Positions 31,375 to 40,734 of a DNA stretch of 64,000 nucleotides are shown here, in pieces. Numbering within the stretch: the stretch's first letter is position 1; every line of letters begins with the position of its first letter. Source of the DNA: CBDCKN01 sp965219035 (GTDB lineage Bacteria; Gemmatimonadota; Gemmatimonadetes; Longimicrobiales; Gaopeijiaceae); the NCBI GenBank assembly GCA_965219035.1, contig CBDCMR010000004.1, positions 620,001 through 684,000 on the forward strand, given 5' to 3'. The notes under the pieces were generated by a model, which did no database searches, was not told the DNA's origin, and saw only the letters and a program-made list of their open reading frames with translations. Position numbers and translations under genes: made by a program.

Positions 31375-31401
31375 GGGGGCGCCCGGCCCGCAGGCGCCCC
31401 C
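31375..31401. terminator. Hairpin between convergent genes
   Basis: GGGGGCGCC (31375-31383) pairs perfectly with GGCGCCCCC (31393-31401) across a 9-base loop, between the stops of the rightward metalloprotease and the leftward porin. A smaller CCGGC/GCCGG hairpin precedes it. It could stop transcription from both sides; there is no strong U-tract. Confidence 0.5.
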
Positions 31402-31432
31402 TCCCTCACGGCGTCTCTAGGATCGCCGCGGG

Positions 31433-32215
31433 TCAGTCGATGAGTTCCGACCAGCTGACAGTCGCGCCGAACCAGATGTGCGTGCGAGCGGATCTCGTCT
31501 GCGCCGTGCGCTTGGTGTTGGCGTCCTGGCTGATCTGGTAGTGAATCCCGGGCGCGATCGAGAGCGTCCCCGCGGTGAAGCTCGTGGAGGCGGAGAGGTC
31601 GAAGTGGGTCAGGCCGCTCTCCGCGAAATAGGCCAACTCTTCCGGGGCAGTTGCATTGGCCTCCTGGCCCGCGCTGAAACCGACGGCGGCGCCGAAGTCG
31701 AAGATGGCGACCGAGTGGCCGACGCTGGCTTCGATGTAGGCACCTTTCACCTCCCCGACATCGTGATAGACCACGAGCGAGGGCGAGAGCGGGAGGGAGG
31801 CTCCGATGCTGCCGTAGAGCTCGGGCGAGTTGGCATTGCTGGCCCCTGGGAAACCCTGGAACGTTTGGAAGTTGACGCCGATGGTTACGTCGAGGCTTCC
31901 GAACCCCTGGGTATACTCTCCGAAGTAGTCGACCTGGCCAAGGCCCGCCTCGCCACGCAACGTGAGGTCGTCGGATCCCGGATCGGATACTTCAACGTTG
32001 CCCCAAACGCCGGCCGTGAAGGTCCCTTGGGACGTTCCCCGCGAGGCCCAAAGACGCGGCTGGATTACGAACGGGCTCGTGATGTTCAGTCCCCTCCAGA
32101 CGTACTGGCTGTTCAGTGCTACCTCCGTACCGACTTCGATCTGTGCAGAGGCGGGCACCGCTGCGAGGAAGGCGATTGCGAGGGTTGCGGTCGTCACAAT
32201 CTGGTTGTCTGACAT
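31433..32215 (-). CDS. TorF/Gcw_chp-like putative outer-membrane porin
   Basis: About 260 aa from ATG 32215. Signal peptide (TTATLAIAFLAAVPASAQ). First strand ALNSQYVWRGLNIT carries the SxYVWRG signature of the Gcw_chp/TorF family. Alternating beta-strand pattern follows to an aromatic C-terminus (THIWFGATVSWSELID). Predicted outer-membrane beta-barrel; substrate unknown. An earlier in-frame start adds residues without a signal sequence. Confidence 0.75.
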   Translation of the reverse strand: MSDNQIVTTATLAIAFLAAVPASAQIEVGTEVALNSQYVWRGLNITSPFVIQPRLWASRGTSQGTFTAGVWGNVEVSDPGSDDLTLRGEAGLGQVDYFGEYTQGFGSLDVTIGVNFQTFQGFPGASNANSPELYGSIGASLPLSPSLVVYHDVGEVKGAYIEASVGHSVAIFDFGAAVGFSAGQEANATAPEELAYFAESGLTHFDLSASTSFTAGTLSIAPGIHYQISQDANTKRTAQTRSARTHIWFGATVSWSELID

Positions 32216-32372
32216 TCGCCCTCTCCAAGAATTCTGAGTTGCGTTTCGCCAGCCCGCGGCCTGCGGCAGCTCAGTCGGCTCCGTTCCGGCACCGTTTCGG
32301 ATCATTGACGCTAGGAGCGCTTCATATAGCCCCTGCGGCGCCTCCCGGCTAGCCGCTCGGATCGGTCCGTAG

Positions 32373-33212
32373 CCGTCGCTCCTTCTGGACGCTGAGAAGA
32401 TACGCCCTTACGCGGGAGTCGCGTGGAACGGCCTGTGGGAGCTGCCTCAAGGAGCCACGCCGTTCGGCTCCGATCCAAGTTTGCCGATCGTCCTGCCGCC
32501 AGAGGACTCGCCGCCCCTGGCCGGAACGCTCCACCGGTCCGGCCAGCAGATTAGGCTCGAGCCTCACTCCCGCGAGCTCCAGTACGTGGTGGAAGCGGCA
32601 GAGGATGAGGAAGAGAAAGTGGCTCCCGTGACCGAGAAGATGGCTCTCAACAGCGACCGGACAGACGCCACCACCACCCTCAAGCGGGGCTCGTTGGGAA
32701 TGCGAATCCATGGAGAGCCGGGCACCGATCGGCTGTGGCTCCGCACCTGGGACGAGGATCATCGGAAGCGAGAGTCTTTCGAGCTCCCCGAGTACTTTTC
32801 CATCGACCCTGCGTGGCGCGTCAAGGCCCGCTTCGAGCCCTACCCCGCGCCCCGGCCTCTGCCGCTCTGGGACGTAACCAACGGGACGATCGAGTACGAG
32901 ACGCCAGGGGAATTGGTCTTCCGGAGGAACGGTCGGGAGCATCGCTTGGTTGCCGTGGCCGGCGCGAACGCCTCTCGGTACTTCATCCTGATGTGGGACT
33001 CGACCGCCACGTCGTCCACATATCAGGGAGGTCGGTATCTGGGCGCGCCGCTTGCCGACGAGGACGGCTGGACGACGATCGACTTCAATCGCGCCTACAA
33101 CCCCCCGTGCGTCTTTACGGCTTTCTCCACCTGCGCGCTTCCTCCCCGTGAGAACCGGTTGGCGCTCACCGTGTCGGCCGGCGAGAAGAGACCCGCCGAG
33201 TCGCAGCATTGA
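32373..33212 (+). pseudogene. DUF1684 protein, N-terminus lost
   Basis: Frame after a TAG at 32370: YAGVAWNGLWELPQGATPFG, PEYFSIDPAWRVKARFEPYP, TWDEDHRKRESF, and the strongly conserved end TIDFNRAYNPPCVFTAFSTC then ALPPRENRLALTVSAGEK. DUF1684 proteins normally have a longer, usually exported N-terminus. No ATG with a ribosome-binding site precedes the conserved part (TTG at 32481 is the first plausible start). Its 3' end is fused to an inverted fragment of a methyltransferase gene. Function of the family is unknown. Confidence 0.6.
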
Positions 33213-33434
33213 GTCCAGCTCTGGCTGTGGCTCGAAGGCGAAGATGTGCCCCGAGGCGCCAACCTGGCCCCGCATCCAGTAAGTGTACCCGCCCTTGTAC
33301 GCTCCGGCGTCGACCACGACGTCACCGGGTCCGAGGACGCCCCGCATCCAGCCGATCTCCGCGGAGGCCAGCTTGGTCCGATATCGCCAGGCTCGATGTC
33401 GGCACTCCAAGCGCCGCAGGAAGCTCGAGATCAT
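33205..33434 (-). pseudogene. FkbM-family methyltransferase, N-terminal fragment
   Basis: From ATG 33434 leftward: MISSFLRRLECRHRAWRYRT, VLGPGDVVVDAGAYKGGYTY, WMRGQVGASGHIFAFEPQPE and LDSMLRL. VVDAGAxxGxxT and FAFEPQP are SAM-binding motifs I and II of FkbM O-methyltransferases. The frame is cut where the DUF1684 gene ends. The SAM site is complete but the rest (about 150 residues) is missing. Confidence 0.65.
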
Positions 33435-33634
33435 AGGCTCCGGCCGTCTCAACGCGAAGGGACTCGGTGCCCGGAAACGTAGCTGGAACCGCCGGCTCTC
33501 GCTCGGCCGCAGCGGACGGCAGCCGCGAATACGTCACAAAGCCCGCTCCCGACTCGTTTCTCCTGCAGCACCCCGGGTCTGACCGGCTCTTCTGTCGGAC
33601 CCCCCGCACCGATTCCCTGGGCTGGAGAAACCCC

Positions 33635-35110
33635 ATGAACGCTCCGCTACGATACCGAGCCCTCCTATGCACGGTCCTCATCGCCGCCGTGCCCGCCCCC
33701 GTCGTCGGTCAGCTCATCTCGCTGAAGACCGTGCCGGTGGCCACGGGCGATCAGTTCCTGACGCTCCCCTCCGAGAGGCTCGGGATGGGGGGCGTGGCCA
33801 TCGCCCTCGACGACGCGCTCCTCGACCCCTTCGTGAACCCGGCCAAGGGCTCCCTCATCGAGGAGTCGGCGCTCCTCAGTGCACCGACGTTCTACGGGAT
33901 CTCCAACGGAAACGGGGCGGGCCGGACCCTGCCCCTGTCGGTGCTCTTCCGCTCGGAGAAGGGGTTCGGGGGATGCTCCTTTGCGCTGCAGCAGATCGAG
34001 GGTGGGGATCGCGGAGGAGTCTTCTTCCTTCCGGTCAATGCCGTCTGGGTCGGCCCCCCGGCGCGGCTGAACGAGCTGTCAGCCACGAACGTGTACGCCG
34101 ACGGCGTCATCGGCCTGGAGCTCGGGGAGACCGGATTGTCGCTGGGCGCCGGCGTCTCGTGGTCCGGCCTCGAGGCGTTGGACGGCGTGGAACATCTCTA
34201 CTCGCTGGCCGACGGAATCCACCAGTCGGGCCATGCGGTGGATTACCGTCTCGGCTTGTTCTCCAACTGGGAGGGACGGCACTTCGAAGCGGTGATCGTC
34301 CATAACCGCTTCAGCATGACCCACGACGTCACCTACATCGACTGGGTCTGGGACGACACGGACATGGTTCCGATTCTCACCACCCGTCTCGAGACCAACG
34401 AAGACGAGACCCGCACGACGGGTTTCCAGCTGGGATTCGCTCGGCCCATCACCGAGAGTGGATGGCGGATCGGGGGGACGTGGACCGTGAACCGGAAGTC
34501 CCATCCCAAGATCCCCAACTACGAGATCATGAACATCCCCCGGGATCCGGGCATCTCGTGGGCCTACGATTTCGGCCTCGGCATCGCGAAGTCGAGCGGG
34601 CCGGCGACGTTCGGCATCGACCTCGTCTTCGAGCCCATCTGGAGCGACACCTGGGTGGAGGCGGAAGCCGATACCACGTCGGCCGACGGCGCCGTCATCA
34701 ACAAGGGCGAGAAGACGATCGAGAACGAGTTCTTCTTCACGAATGTGCAGATGCGCCTCGGGCTGGCTCACGAGACGGAGCGGCTCACGTTCCAGGTGGG
34801 CGTGGAGGTGCGCTCCTACGACTACACTCTCGAGCAGCGCGACAACATCGAGAACACCTTGCGAGACGAGGACGAGAGCTGGATGGAGTGGACGCCGAGT
34901 TTCGGAGCGAAGGTAAAGTTCCCGGAGTTCGAGCTCGGCTACGTAGCCCGCATGACGACGGGGTCGGGGCGTCCGGGAGTGCAGTGGACTGGGCCGCGAG
35001 CCCAGGCAGCGATGGACGCCGACTTCATCGTCGCGCCCAGCGGTCCGCTGACGCTACAGGATGCCCGCGTGCTCACCCACCGGGTGACGGTATCGATCCC
35101 GATCCGGTGA
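33635..35110 (+). CDS. Outer-membrane beta-barrel protein (PorV/OmpP1-like)
   Basis: About 491 aa from ATG 33635. Signal peptide (LLCTVLIAAVPAPVVGQ) and an N-terminal SERLGMGGVAIALDDALLDP phrase followed by FVNPA. This gxGGA.iAladdas..~NPA pattern is seen in FadL/PorV-type barrels. Many alternating strands follow, ending LTHRVTVSIPIR, with a basic terminal residue. Probably a transporter or secretion-associated barrel. Start chosen by signal peptide. The frame is open further upstream but reads as the antisense of the FkbM fragment. Confidence 0.7.
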   Translation: MNAPLRYRALLCTVLIAAVPAPVVGQLISLKTVPVATGDQFLTLPSERLGMGGVAIALDDALLDPFVNPAKGSLIEESALLSAPTFYGISNGNGAGRTLPLSVLFRSEKGFGGCSFALQQIEGGDRGGVFFLPVNAVWVGPPARLNELSATNVYADGVIGLELGETGLSLGAGVSWSGLEALDGVEHLYSLADGIHQSGHAVDYRLGLFSNWEGRHFEAVIVHNRFSMTHDVTYIDWVWDDTDMVPILTTRLETNEDETRTTGFQLGFARPITESGWRIGGTWTVNRKSHPKIPNYEIMNIPRDPGISWAYDFGLGIAKSSGPATFGIDLVFEPIWSDTWVEAEADTTSADGAVINKGEKTIENEFFFTNVQMRLGLAHETERLTFQVGVEVRSYDYTLEQRDNIENTLRDEDESWMEWTPSFGAKVKFPEFELGYVARMTTGSGRPGVQWTGPRAQAAMDADFIVAPSGPLTLQDARVLTHRVTVSIPIR

Positions 35111-35117
35111 GGGAGCG

Positions 35118-35993
35118 TCAGCCATCTACGCGGATGCGCCCCTTGATGTAGATGAGCTCGCGGCGTGCCCACTCCCCGTGCTCGCCTTCGGGTTGGCGCT
35201 CCAGATATCGGGCGAGATCGGGAGCGGCACGCGCGGGATCTCCGAGCTGCGTAGAGCAGATCTCATGGATGTGCCGGACGACCATAGCCTCTTCGTCGGT
35301 GCTGAGGCGCCCCACCTGGAGGGCCGTGCGTAGGATGTCGATGGCCTCTTCGTGGACGCCCATCCGAGCGCGGATACGCGCCAGCCGAAGGTAGGGCAGG
35401 GGGTCCTGCCGGTTCATCCGGATGGCCTCTTTGTAGATCTCCGCCGCACCCTCCATGTCTCCCCGTTTCGCCAGCGCTTCTGGGTGAGAGTAGTCCGATC
35501 CCCTGGCACCGGACCAGCCACGGCCGACGCCCAGAAGGTTCACCATGTGGTCCGCGCCCGAGCCACAGACGAGGTACTCCATGGCGAGGCTGTAGGTCGC
35601 TCCGACACCGATGGCAATGGCTACCGCCGGGACGACTGGAGCGCCCAGGACACTGGTGAAGAGGAAGATGAGACCGCCGACCACTCCGACTTCCCACGCC
35701 AGGACCGCCAAGCCGCCCAGCCCGATGCGGTTGGCCATCGACGCCACGGCCGGGACCAGCCTTTGCTCCAGGTAGAAGAAGAGTCCGAAGCCCGAGGCCC
35801 CCAGGGCGCTCCACAGGAGCCCGGACCCCCGGCCGATGGCGCCTGCAGAAAACCAACCCCAGGTCAAACCCCCCAAGAGGACGAAAGGCATGGACAGGAG
35901 GAGCTGACAGCGTCGACGAGACCTGTGGGCGTCGGTTTCCGTCCAGAGAGGGTAGAGGGCCAGGCTCTTCAGCCGAGTGACAAGGGCTTTCAC
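35118..35993 (-). CDS. TPR-containing membrane protein
   Basis: 291 aa. Three or four transmembrane helices between residues 30 and 140 (LLLSMPFVLLGGLTWGWF, GLAVLAWEVGVVGGLIFLF, VPAVAIAIGVGATYSLAM) are followed by TPR-like units (EALAKRGDMEGAAEIYKEAI, YLRLARIRARMGVHEEAIDI). The TPRs are predicted to be cytoplasmic and to mediate protein contacts. It converges with the barrel gene, with only seven bases between stops. Function unknown. Confidence 0.65.
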   Translation of the reverse strand: MKALVTRLKSLALYPLWTETDAHRSRRRCQLLLSMPFVLLGGLTWGWFSAGAIGRGSGLLWSALGASGFGLFFYLEQRLVPAVASMANRIGLGGLAVLAWEVGVVGGLIFLFTSVLGAPVVPAVAIAIGVGATYSLAMEYLVCGSGADHMVNLLGVGRGWSGARGSDYSHPEALAKRGDMEGAAEIYKEAIRMNRQDPLPYLRLARIRARMGVHEEAIDILRTALQVGRLSTDEEAMVVRHIHEICSTQLGDPARAAPDLARYLERQPEGEHGEWARRELIYIKGRIRVDG

Positions 35994-36140
35994 AGATCAT
36001 TCAATACCGGGCGATCACTTCCGAGGCAACGCCGGAGCTCGCCACGCGTCGCTCGACTTACTTGCTGAGTGGTGTGAAGCATTCAGCGTTTTGCCCGAAG
36101 GACATGTCATAGCTACGATGCCCTCTCGTTGCCAAAGTGG

Positions 36141-36174
36141 CTCGCGAACTTCGGCAACGGAACACTGGTGTTCC
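36141..36174 (+). repeat. Dispersed 34-bp motif, copy 1
   Basis: CTCGCGAACTTCGGCAACGG followed by AACACTGGTGTTCC, 18 bases before the hydrolase start at 36192. It contains the perfect palindrome GGAACAC-TG-GTGTTCC. A close copy is at 48390-48423. Confidence 0.6.
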
Positions 36175-36191
36175 GATCTCCTTTGGGATTC

Positions 36192-37304
36192 ATGCGCGCA
36201 TCCATCTTCGTTGCGGTCCTCGGGGGCGTACTCGTCGGAGGCCAGACCGAGGCCCAGGTCTCCCGGGATCCGGTCTACCCCGGAGAGCGGTGGGAGTACG
36301 TTTGGAGAAATGGCCGGGCCCTCGAAGCCTACGGGTGGTCCAGCGAGGGACTGCAGGACGCCTGGGAGTTCGTCCGCGACAGCTCCAACACCACGGGCCT
36401 GATCGTCGTCGATCGGGGACGAATCGTCTTCCAGTTCGGCGACGTGGAGGAGCTCTCTTACCTGGCCTCGGTGCGGAAGAGCGTGCTCTCCATCCTATAC
36501 GGAAAGTACGTCGAGGACGGCACCATCGACCTCGAGATGACCCTGGAGGATCTCGGGATGGACGACGTGGGCGGTCTCCTGGCCATCGAAAAAGAGGCGA
36601 CCATCCACGACCTCGTTACCGCACGCTCCGGGGTCTATCACGCGGCGTCGAACGCCGGCGACAACCTTGCCGATGCCCCGGAGCGGGGCTCGCAGCGCCC
36701 GGGCACCTACATGCTGTACAGCAACTGGGACTTCAACGCGGCGGGCGCGGTCTTCGAGCAGGAGTCGGGGGTCGACATCTACGCGTCTCTCGAAGAGCAG
36801 CTCGCCATCCCCCTGGGGTTTCAGGATTGGGATCGTTCCGCGCAACGGAAGAGCGGGAATCTGGAGATCTCCAGGAATCCCGCGTACCACATGTGGATCT
36901 CCGTGCGAGACATGGCGCGGATCGGGTATCTCATGCTCCGCGAGGGTCGCTGGGAGAACGAGCAGCTGGTCTCCCGGGACTGGGTTCGACGGATCACAAG
37001 CGTGGTAACTCCCCTCGAGGAGATGAACCCCATCGGCCGCCGGGACGGGTACTTCGGCTACGGAACCATGTGGTGGGTCTGGGACGGCCCCCGGGCCGTA
37101 GGTCCTTTTGCGGGAGCCTACACGGCCCGCGGCGCCGTGGGACAGTGGATCACGGTGCTGCCTACCGTGGATCTGGTGATCGCCCACAAGACCAACTCCG
37201 TGTACAGCCGGACCACCAGCTGGCACTCGTGGGAGCGGTTCATGGAGCTGATGCTGGAGTCGAAGGACGGCGCGGAGATGGCCGGTCCATACCCGTGGAG
37301 TTGA
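36192..37304 (+). CDS. Serine hydrolase, beta-lactamase / penicillin-binding-protein-like
   Basis: About 370 aa from ATG 36192. Exported (MRASIFVAVLGGVLVGGQTE). SxxK in SVRKS, YSN in YSNWDF, and a region GPFAGAYTARGAVGQWITVL before the C-terminus where class C enzymes have KTG. Closest to the beta-lactamase-family (PF00144) esterases and peptidases, not a dedicated resistance enzyme. No partner gene is adjacent. Confidence 0.75.
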   Translation: MRASIFVAVLGGVLVGGQTEAQVSRDPVYPGERWEYVWRNGRALEAYGWSSEGLQDAWEFVRDSSNTTGLIVVDRGRIVFQFGDVEELSYLASVRKSVLSILYGKYVEDGTIDLEMTLEDLGMDDVGGLLAIEKEATIHDLVTARSGVYHAASNAGDNLADAPERGSQRPGTYMLYSNWDFNAAGAVFEQESGVDIYASLEEQLAIPLGFQDWDRSAQRKSGNLEISRNPAYHMWISVRDMARIGYLMLREGRWENEQLVSRDWVRRITSVVTPLEEMNPIGRRDGYFGYGTMWWVWDGPRAVGPFAGAYTARGAVGQWITVLPTVDLVIAHKTNSVYSRTTSWHSWERFMELMLESKDGAEMAGPYPWS

Positions 37305-37368
37305 ACTGCATCACGTGGAGTTGAACCGGATCACGCCGCCAGGATGATCGACGCTGCACCATCGCTCG

Positions 37369-37734
37369 TCAGCTGGCATCGAGCCAGGTCGTGTCGGATC
37401 CCAGATTGATGGCGAGGTGCTCCCCGTCCGTCCCCGGTGCCGCCCCGTGCCAATGCTCTTCTTCGGGATCGATGACGACCACATCGCCTGGGTTCAGCGG
37501 GACCTCGCTTCCGATACGGTTCACCACCACGCACTTCCCGCTGAGGCCGAAGAGGACCTGGAAGTCGTCGTGGCGGTGCCAGTGTGTGCGGGCTCCCTCT
37601 CCGAAAGTGACCCGGTACAGACGCACCGGAAGTTCATCGTCACGGCCCAGGAGGCGCTGCATGAACGCCGGGAGCACGAAGTTGTCCTCGTCCGCATCGC
37701 CATGCGGTAGGCCGGTACTGTCGATCGCCTTCAT
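37369..37734 (-). CDS. Small cupin protein
   Basis: 121 aa, single cupin_2 barrel. Metal motif 1 HWHRHDDFQVLFGLSG (two or three His), motif 2 PGDVVVIDPEEEHWHGA. No fused DNA-binding domain. Such cupins are small metal-binding isomerases, dioxygenases or sensors; the substrate cannot be inferred. Downstream on the same strand of the VOC fragment. Confidence 0.75.
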   Translation of the reverse strand: MKAIDSTGLPHGDADEDNFVLPAFMQRLLGRDDELPVRLYRVTFGEGARTHWHRHDDFQVLFGLSGKCVVVNRIGSEVPLNPGDVVVIDPEEEHWHGAAPGTDGEHLAINLGSDTTWLDAS

Positions 37735-37763
37735 GCGTGGATGCCTTGTGTGGGGTCGAAGCG

Positions 37764-37961
37764 CTACCGCTGAATGATGTCGAACACCAGGCCGAAGGGG
37801 TCCTTGAAGTACATGCCACCCGATGGTAGCCGAACCGTGGCGCAGCCTGCGGCGGCGAGATGCTCCTTCGCAGCCGCCGTGTCCGGGACGTCGAAAGACG
37901 GGATGAAGGACCGCAGGTTGTCGTCGTCATGGTACCTCGCGATCGTTGGCTCGAAGGTCAA
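37764..37961 (-). pseudogene. VOC (glyoxalase-like) C-terminal half
   Basis: 65 codons from TTG 37961: IPSFDVPDTAAAKEHLAAAG and GGMYFKDPFGLVFDIIQR match the second beta-alpha-beta-beta-beta module of VOC proteins (about 120 aa when complete). The first half is absent, and the frame begins seven bases after the aminopeptidase stop. Probably a deletion remnant. Confidence 0.55.
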
Positions 37962-37967
37962 GGAGGT

Positions 37968-39326
37968 TTACCGCCCACCGCCGCTTGCCATGACTCTCTC
38001 GATCTCTTCGGCCGTGTAGGGAAGCCCCGTGCTCAGGACCTCGTGGCCGGTTTCCGTCACCAGGATCATGTCCTCGAGGTAGAAGGCGTCCGGTCCTATC
38101 TCCAGCATGGGCTCGAAGGCGAGGACGGAGCCCGCCTCCAGCGTGGGCAGTGCTTCCTCACCGCTGTCCACGCCCACGCCGTGGACGCTCCAGATTGACC
38201 GGCCGGACTCGGACAGCAAGAAAGCTCCGGCCTCCCGGCCCATGGGTGTGCGAAGATCGGGGGCGAGCTCTTCGATCCGGGAGGCTGCGGCGGACTGCAC
38301 GGCAGTCACGGTGACCCCGGCTCGCATTGCGCTCATGCCGGCCTTGTACCCTTCGATGAGTAGATTCCAGGCCTCGCGCTGGCCGGCGTCGAAGAAGCTC
38401 GAAACCGGGATAGTCCGACCCACGTCACTGCCGTAGTGGCCATCGGCGCACCCCACGTCCATGCGGACCAGCTCGCCCGACTGCATTACCCGGTCGAGGT
38501 GCTCGTAATCGTAGAAGGCTCGCACCAGCCGACCCACGTGTCCGTTGGGCCCCGACATGGTCCAGGGCCAGAACGACGGCCCCTCCGCCCCAGCAGCAAG
38601 GCATCCGTTCACCACCGCCGCTTCCGACTCACGTTGAGCGATCCCGGGCCTGACGGTCCTCATGCCGGCCATGAGGGCGGCTGCGGTGGTGCGGGCGTTC
38701 CTCCGCAGAACCGCGACCTCCGCGTCTGACTTGACCCACCGCATGGCCGTGATGGCGGGCCGGGCGGACTCGATGCGGGCCGAGGGAAAGGCCTCACTCA
38801 CGGCGGTGCGCCAGAGCGTAGTCGAGCCCGCCACGGGGCGGAACCCCGGCGGATTGCCCGTCGACTCCGGACGTCGTGACACATCCAAATAAAGAATCGT
38901 CACACCCTCTTCAATCCGGCTTCGAACGTAGTCCGCCAATCCGTCCCATGATCGTACGCTCTTGAAGCCGTGCTTCTCGGCCGACTCTGACGATATAGGC
39001 ATGACGAGATTCTGGACCGACCGTCCGAACGAGAGTGGTGGACGGGAAACGAAGAGATGCGCCTGTCGCCATGGGCCGTCCAGCGCCAGGACGGCGTCCG
39101 GATGATTGGCGAGGCCAGTGAAGTAGAAGAACGTGGCATCCTGGCGGAAGGTCGGCTGATCCTCTTCCTTGGCTCCGGAGCGTGCGTGCAAGAGCACGAT
39201 GCCGTCGGAGATGGTGCCCATGAGCCGGGCTCGGCGCTCTTGGTATTCGGCTTCGGGGATGGCCTGTGCGCTCAAGGGCGCGTTCAGCAATGCGATGCCG
39301 AGAAGCACTCCACGCGTTCTCACCAT
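37968..39326 (-). CDS. M24-family Xaa-Pro aminopeptidase, secreted
   Basis: About 452 aa from ATG 39326. Signal peptide (GVLLGIALLNAPLSAQ). An N-terminal creatinase-like domain (EAEYQERRARLMGTISDGIV, FYFTGLANHPDAVLALDGP) is followed by a pita-bread catalytic domain. Metal ligands: Asp in VRMDVGCADGHY, Asp in GSDVGRTIPV, His in SVHGVGVD, Glu in AFEPMLEI, Glu in YLEDMILVTETG. Exported Pro-peptide hydrolase. An earlier in-frame start runs into the antisense of the next gene. Confidence 0.85.
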   Translation of the reverse strand: MVRTRGVLLGIALLNAPLSAQAIPEAEYQERRARLMGTISDGIVLLHARSGAKEEDQPTFRQDATFFYFTGLANHPDAVLALDGPWRQAHLFVSRPPLSFGRSVQNLVMPISSESAEKHGFKSVRSWDGLADYVRSRIEEGVTILYLDVSRRPESTGNPPGFRPVAGSTTLWRTAVSEAFPSARIESARPAITAMRWVKSDAEVAVLRRNARTTAAALMAGMRTVRPGIAQRESEAAVVNGCLAAGAEGPSFWPWTMSGPNGHVGRLVRAFYDYEHLDRVMQSGELVRMDVGCADGHYGSDVGRTIPVSSFFDAGQREAWNLLIEGYKAGMSAMRAGVTVTAVQSAAASRIEELAPDLRTPMGREAGAFLLSESGRSIWSVHGVGVDSGEEALPTLEAGSVLAFEPMLEIGPDAFYLEDMILVTETGHEVLSTGLPYTAEEIERVMASGGGR

Positions 39327-39471
39327 TCCCTCCAGCGTTGGAGTCGATCGGGACCGGGACGGTCCGGACCGTCGCCCGCGCGGGCCGGTACCTATATAGC
39401 GGAAGAAGAACCGCCCGGACGAGCTCATCAACAACCTTCGCTGGAGGTCGGACCGCTGCAAGCGGAGTACG

Positions 39472-40371
39472 TCAGCGAATTCGGATTCGGGCGAAGCCGG
39501 TTTCGTCCGAGTGGAAGCGGTAGGTCTGGACGGACACGATGTCACCCTCGTCGGCGTCGCGCAGCGCGTCCTCGAGATCATGCTCGGAACGAACGCGCAC
39601 GTCGTTGACGTGGGTGATGATGTCGTAGTAGGCGAAGATCTTGCCATAGGACGGGCCGGCCGGGTAGACGCCCGTCACCACGGGTCCGGCGTCCTCCGCG
39701 TCGATGTTCCTCGGCAGGCCGAGCGCCTTCTCGAACGCCACGAGGCAGACAGCAAGCGGGTTGTTTGCGCACGGCAGCTCCACTTCAAGCTGGCTGTGCT
39801 CCGCCCACGCCGAAACCGTACGATCATCGGTCTCCTCGCCGCCCAGATACACCGTCAGGGTCTCGGGGACACCGGCGTCCCGATGCACCAGCAGGACTAC
39901 GCTGTCGCTAAGAGCGTCCTCTCCGACGATCTCGGCTTCGTACTCACGACCGTCGAAGAGACGGACGAACACGTGACGCGCGCCGTCGACGACGTGATGG
40001 TTGGTGACGATGTAGCCGTCAGGGAGGACGACGAACCCGGTTCCGCTGGACGTTGTGGCGCGGGGAAAGGCGCCGGCGAAGGCGCCCTGCAGACTTTTCG
40101 GCATGTCCCGCCGTGGCCCGAGGCCCGTGGTCACCGTCTCGACCATGATGAAGACGACGGCGGGCTGAACGGCGTCGGCCACCGCTGCGAAGGCGTTGCC
40201 GAGCTGTAGCGCCGAGGCGGTGCCCTCGATCTCGGCCTTTTGATCCCCGACAGCACCGCTGGACGGTGCCGTCACGGCTGCCGACGCACCGGTGAGAGGG
40301 AGGATGGACGCGGCGGCCAGCGTAAGGGCGAAGAGCCGCCCCTTGCCTTCCCTAAGCCGTATTCGTCTCAT
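39472..40371 (-). CDS. HtrA/Deg-like protein lacking the catalytic serine
   Basis: 299 aa. Signal peptide (LFALTLAAASILPLTGASA). Trypsin-like N-lobe with SSGTGFVVLPDGYIVTNHHV (His) and DALSDSVVLLVHRD (Asp). The expected GNSGGP serine loop is absent: after a short strand TVYLGGEETDDRTVSAWA the chain passes to a PDZ-like domain (AYYDIITHVNDVRVRSEHDL, EGDIVSVQTYR). Length is about 100 residues short of HtrA. Either a chaperone-like pseudo-protease or a gene with an in-frame deletion. Reads without stops. Confidence 0.65.
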   Translation of the reverse strand: MRRIRLREGKGRLFALTLAAASILPLTGASAAVTAPSSGAVGDQKAEIEGTASALQLGNAFAAVADAVQPAVVFIMVETVTTGLGPRRDMPKSLQGAFAGAFPRATTSSGTGFVVLPDGYIVTNHHVVDGARHVFVRLFDGREYEAEIVGEDALSDSVVLLVHRDAGVPETLTVYLGGEETDDRTVSAWAEHSQLEVELPCANNPLAVCLVAFEKALGLPRNIDAEDAGPVVTGVYPAGPSYGKIFAYYDIITHVNDVRVRSEHDLEDALRDADEGDIVSVQTYRFHSDETGFARIRIR

Positions 40372-40734
40372 CTCGACCTCCGAGCATCTTTCGCGAAACG
40401 CCGGAGATCACTGCTTCTTGCCTACCGCTTCACCCGTGTTCCGGCGCGTGCGCTCCGATGCGCCATGGCCCGAATCCTCAGCGGAGACCTTAAGCGTATT
40501 CTCCGCGCACGGACCTTTCCATGACAGAACCATTGCAACGGCCATGCCAGGAGTGAGGATCGAGTCTCGGAAAGGAAGCCGCCGGAAGCGAAACGGCGTT
40601 CGCCAGAAATCTTTTCCGAATCCTGGAAGTGTTTTCCGTGACTCGGAGAATGGTCTCCGGAGGATGTCAGTTCTTCTTCGGCTTCAGCGCTACCGCTCCC
40701 CCACGGGAGTGCGAAGATGACTTCCTCCCTCGGA
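40372..40734. other. Intergenic stretch without recognisable gene
   Basis: Between two leftward genes. Repeated short TTTTCCG and TTTCCGTGA words occur at 40612-40650, but no protein-like frame, hairpin terminator or convincing promoter was seen. It should contain the promoter of the HtrA-like gene. Confidence 0.35.

Noticed and set aside
36192..37304. Antibiotic-resistance beta-lactamase
   Set aside because: The motifs fit the broad beta-lactamase-like serine hydrolase family, and there is no KTG box or resistance context.
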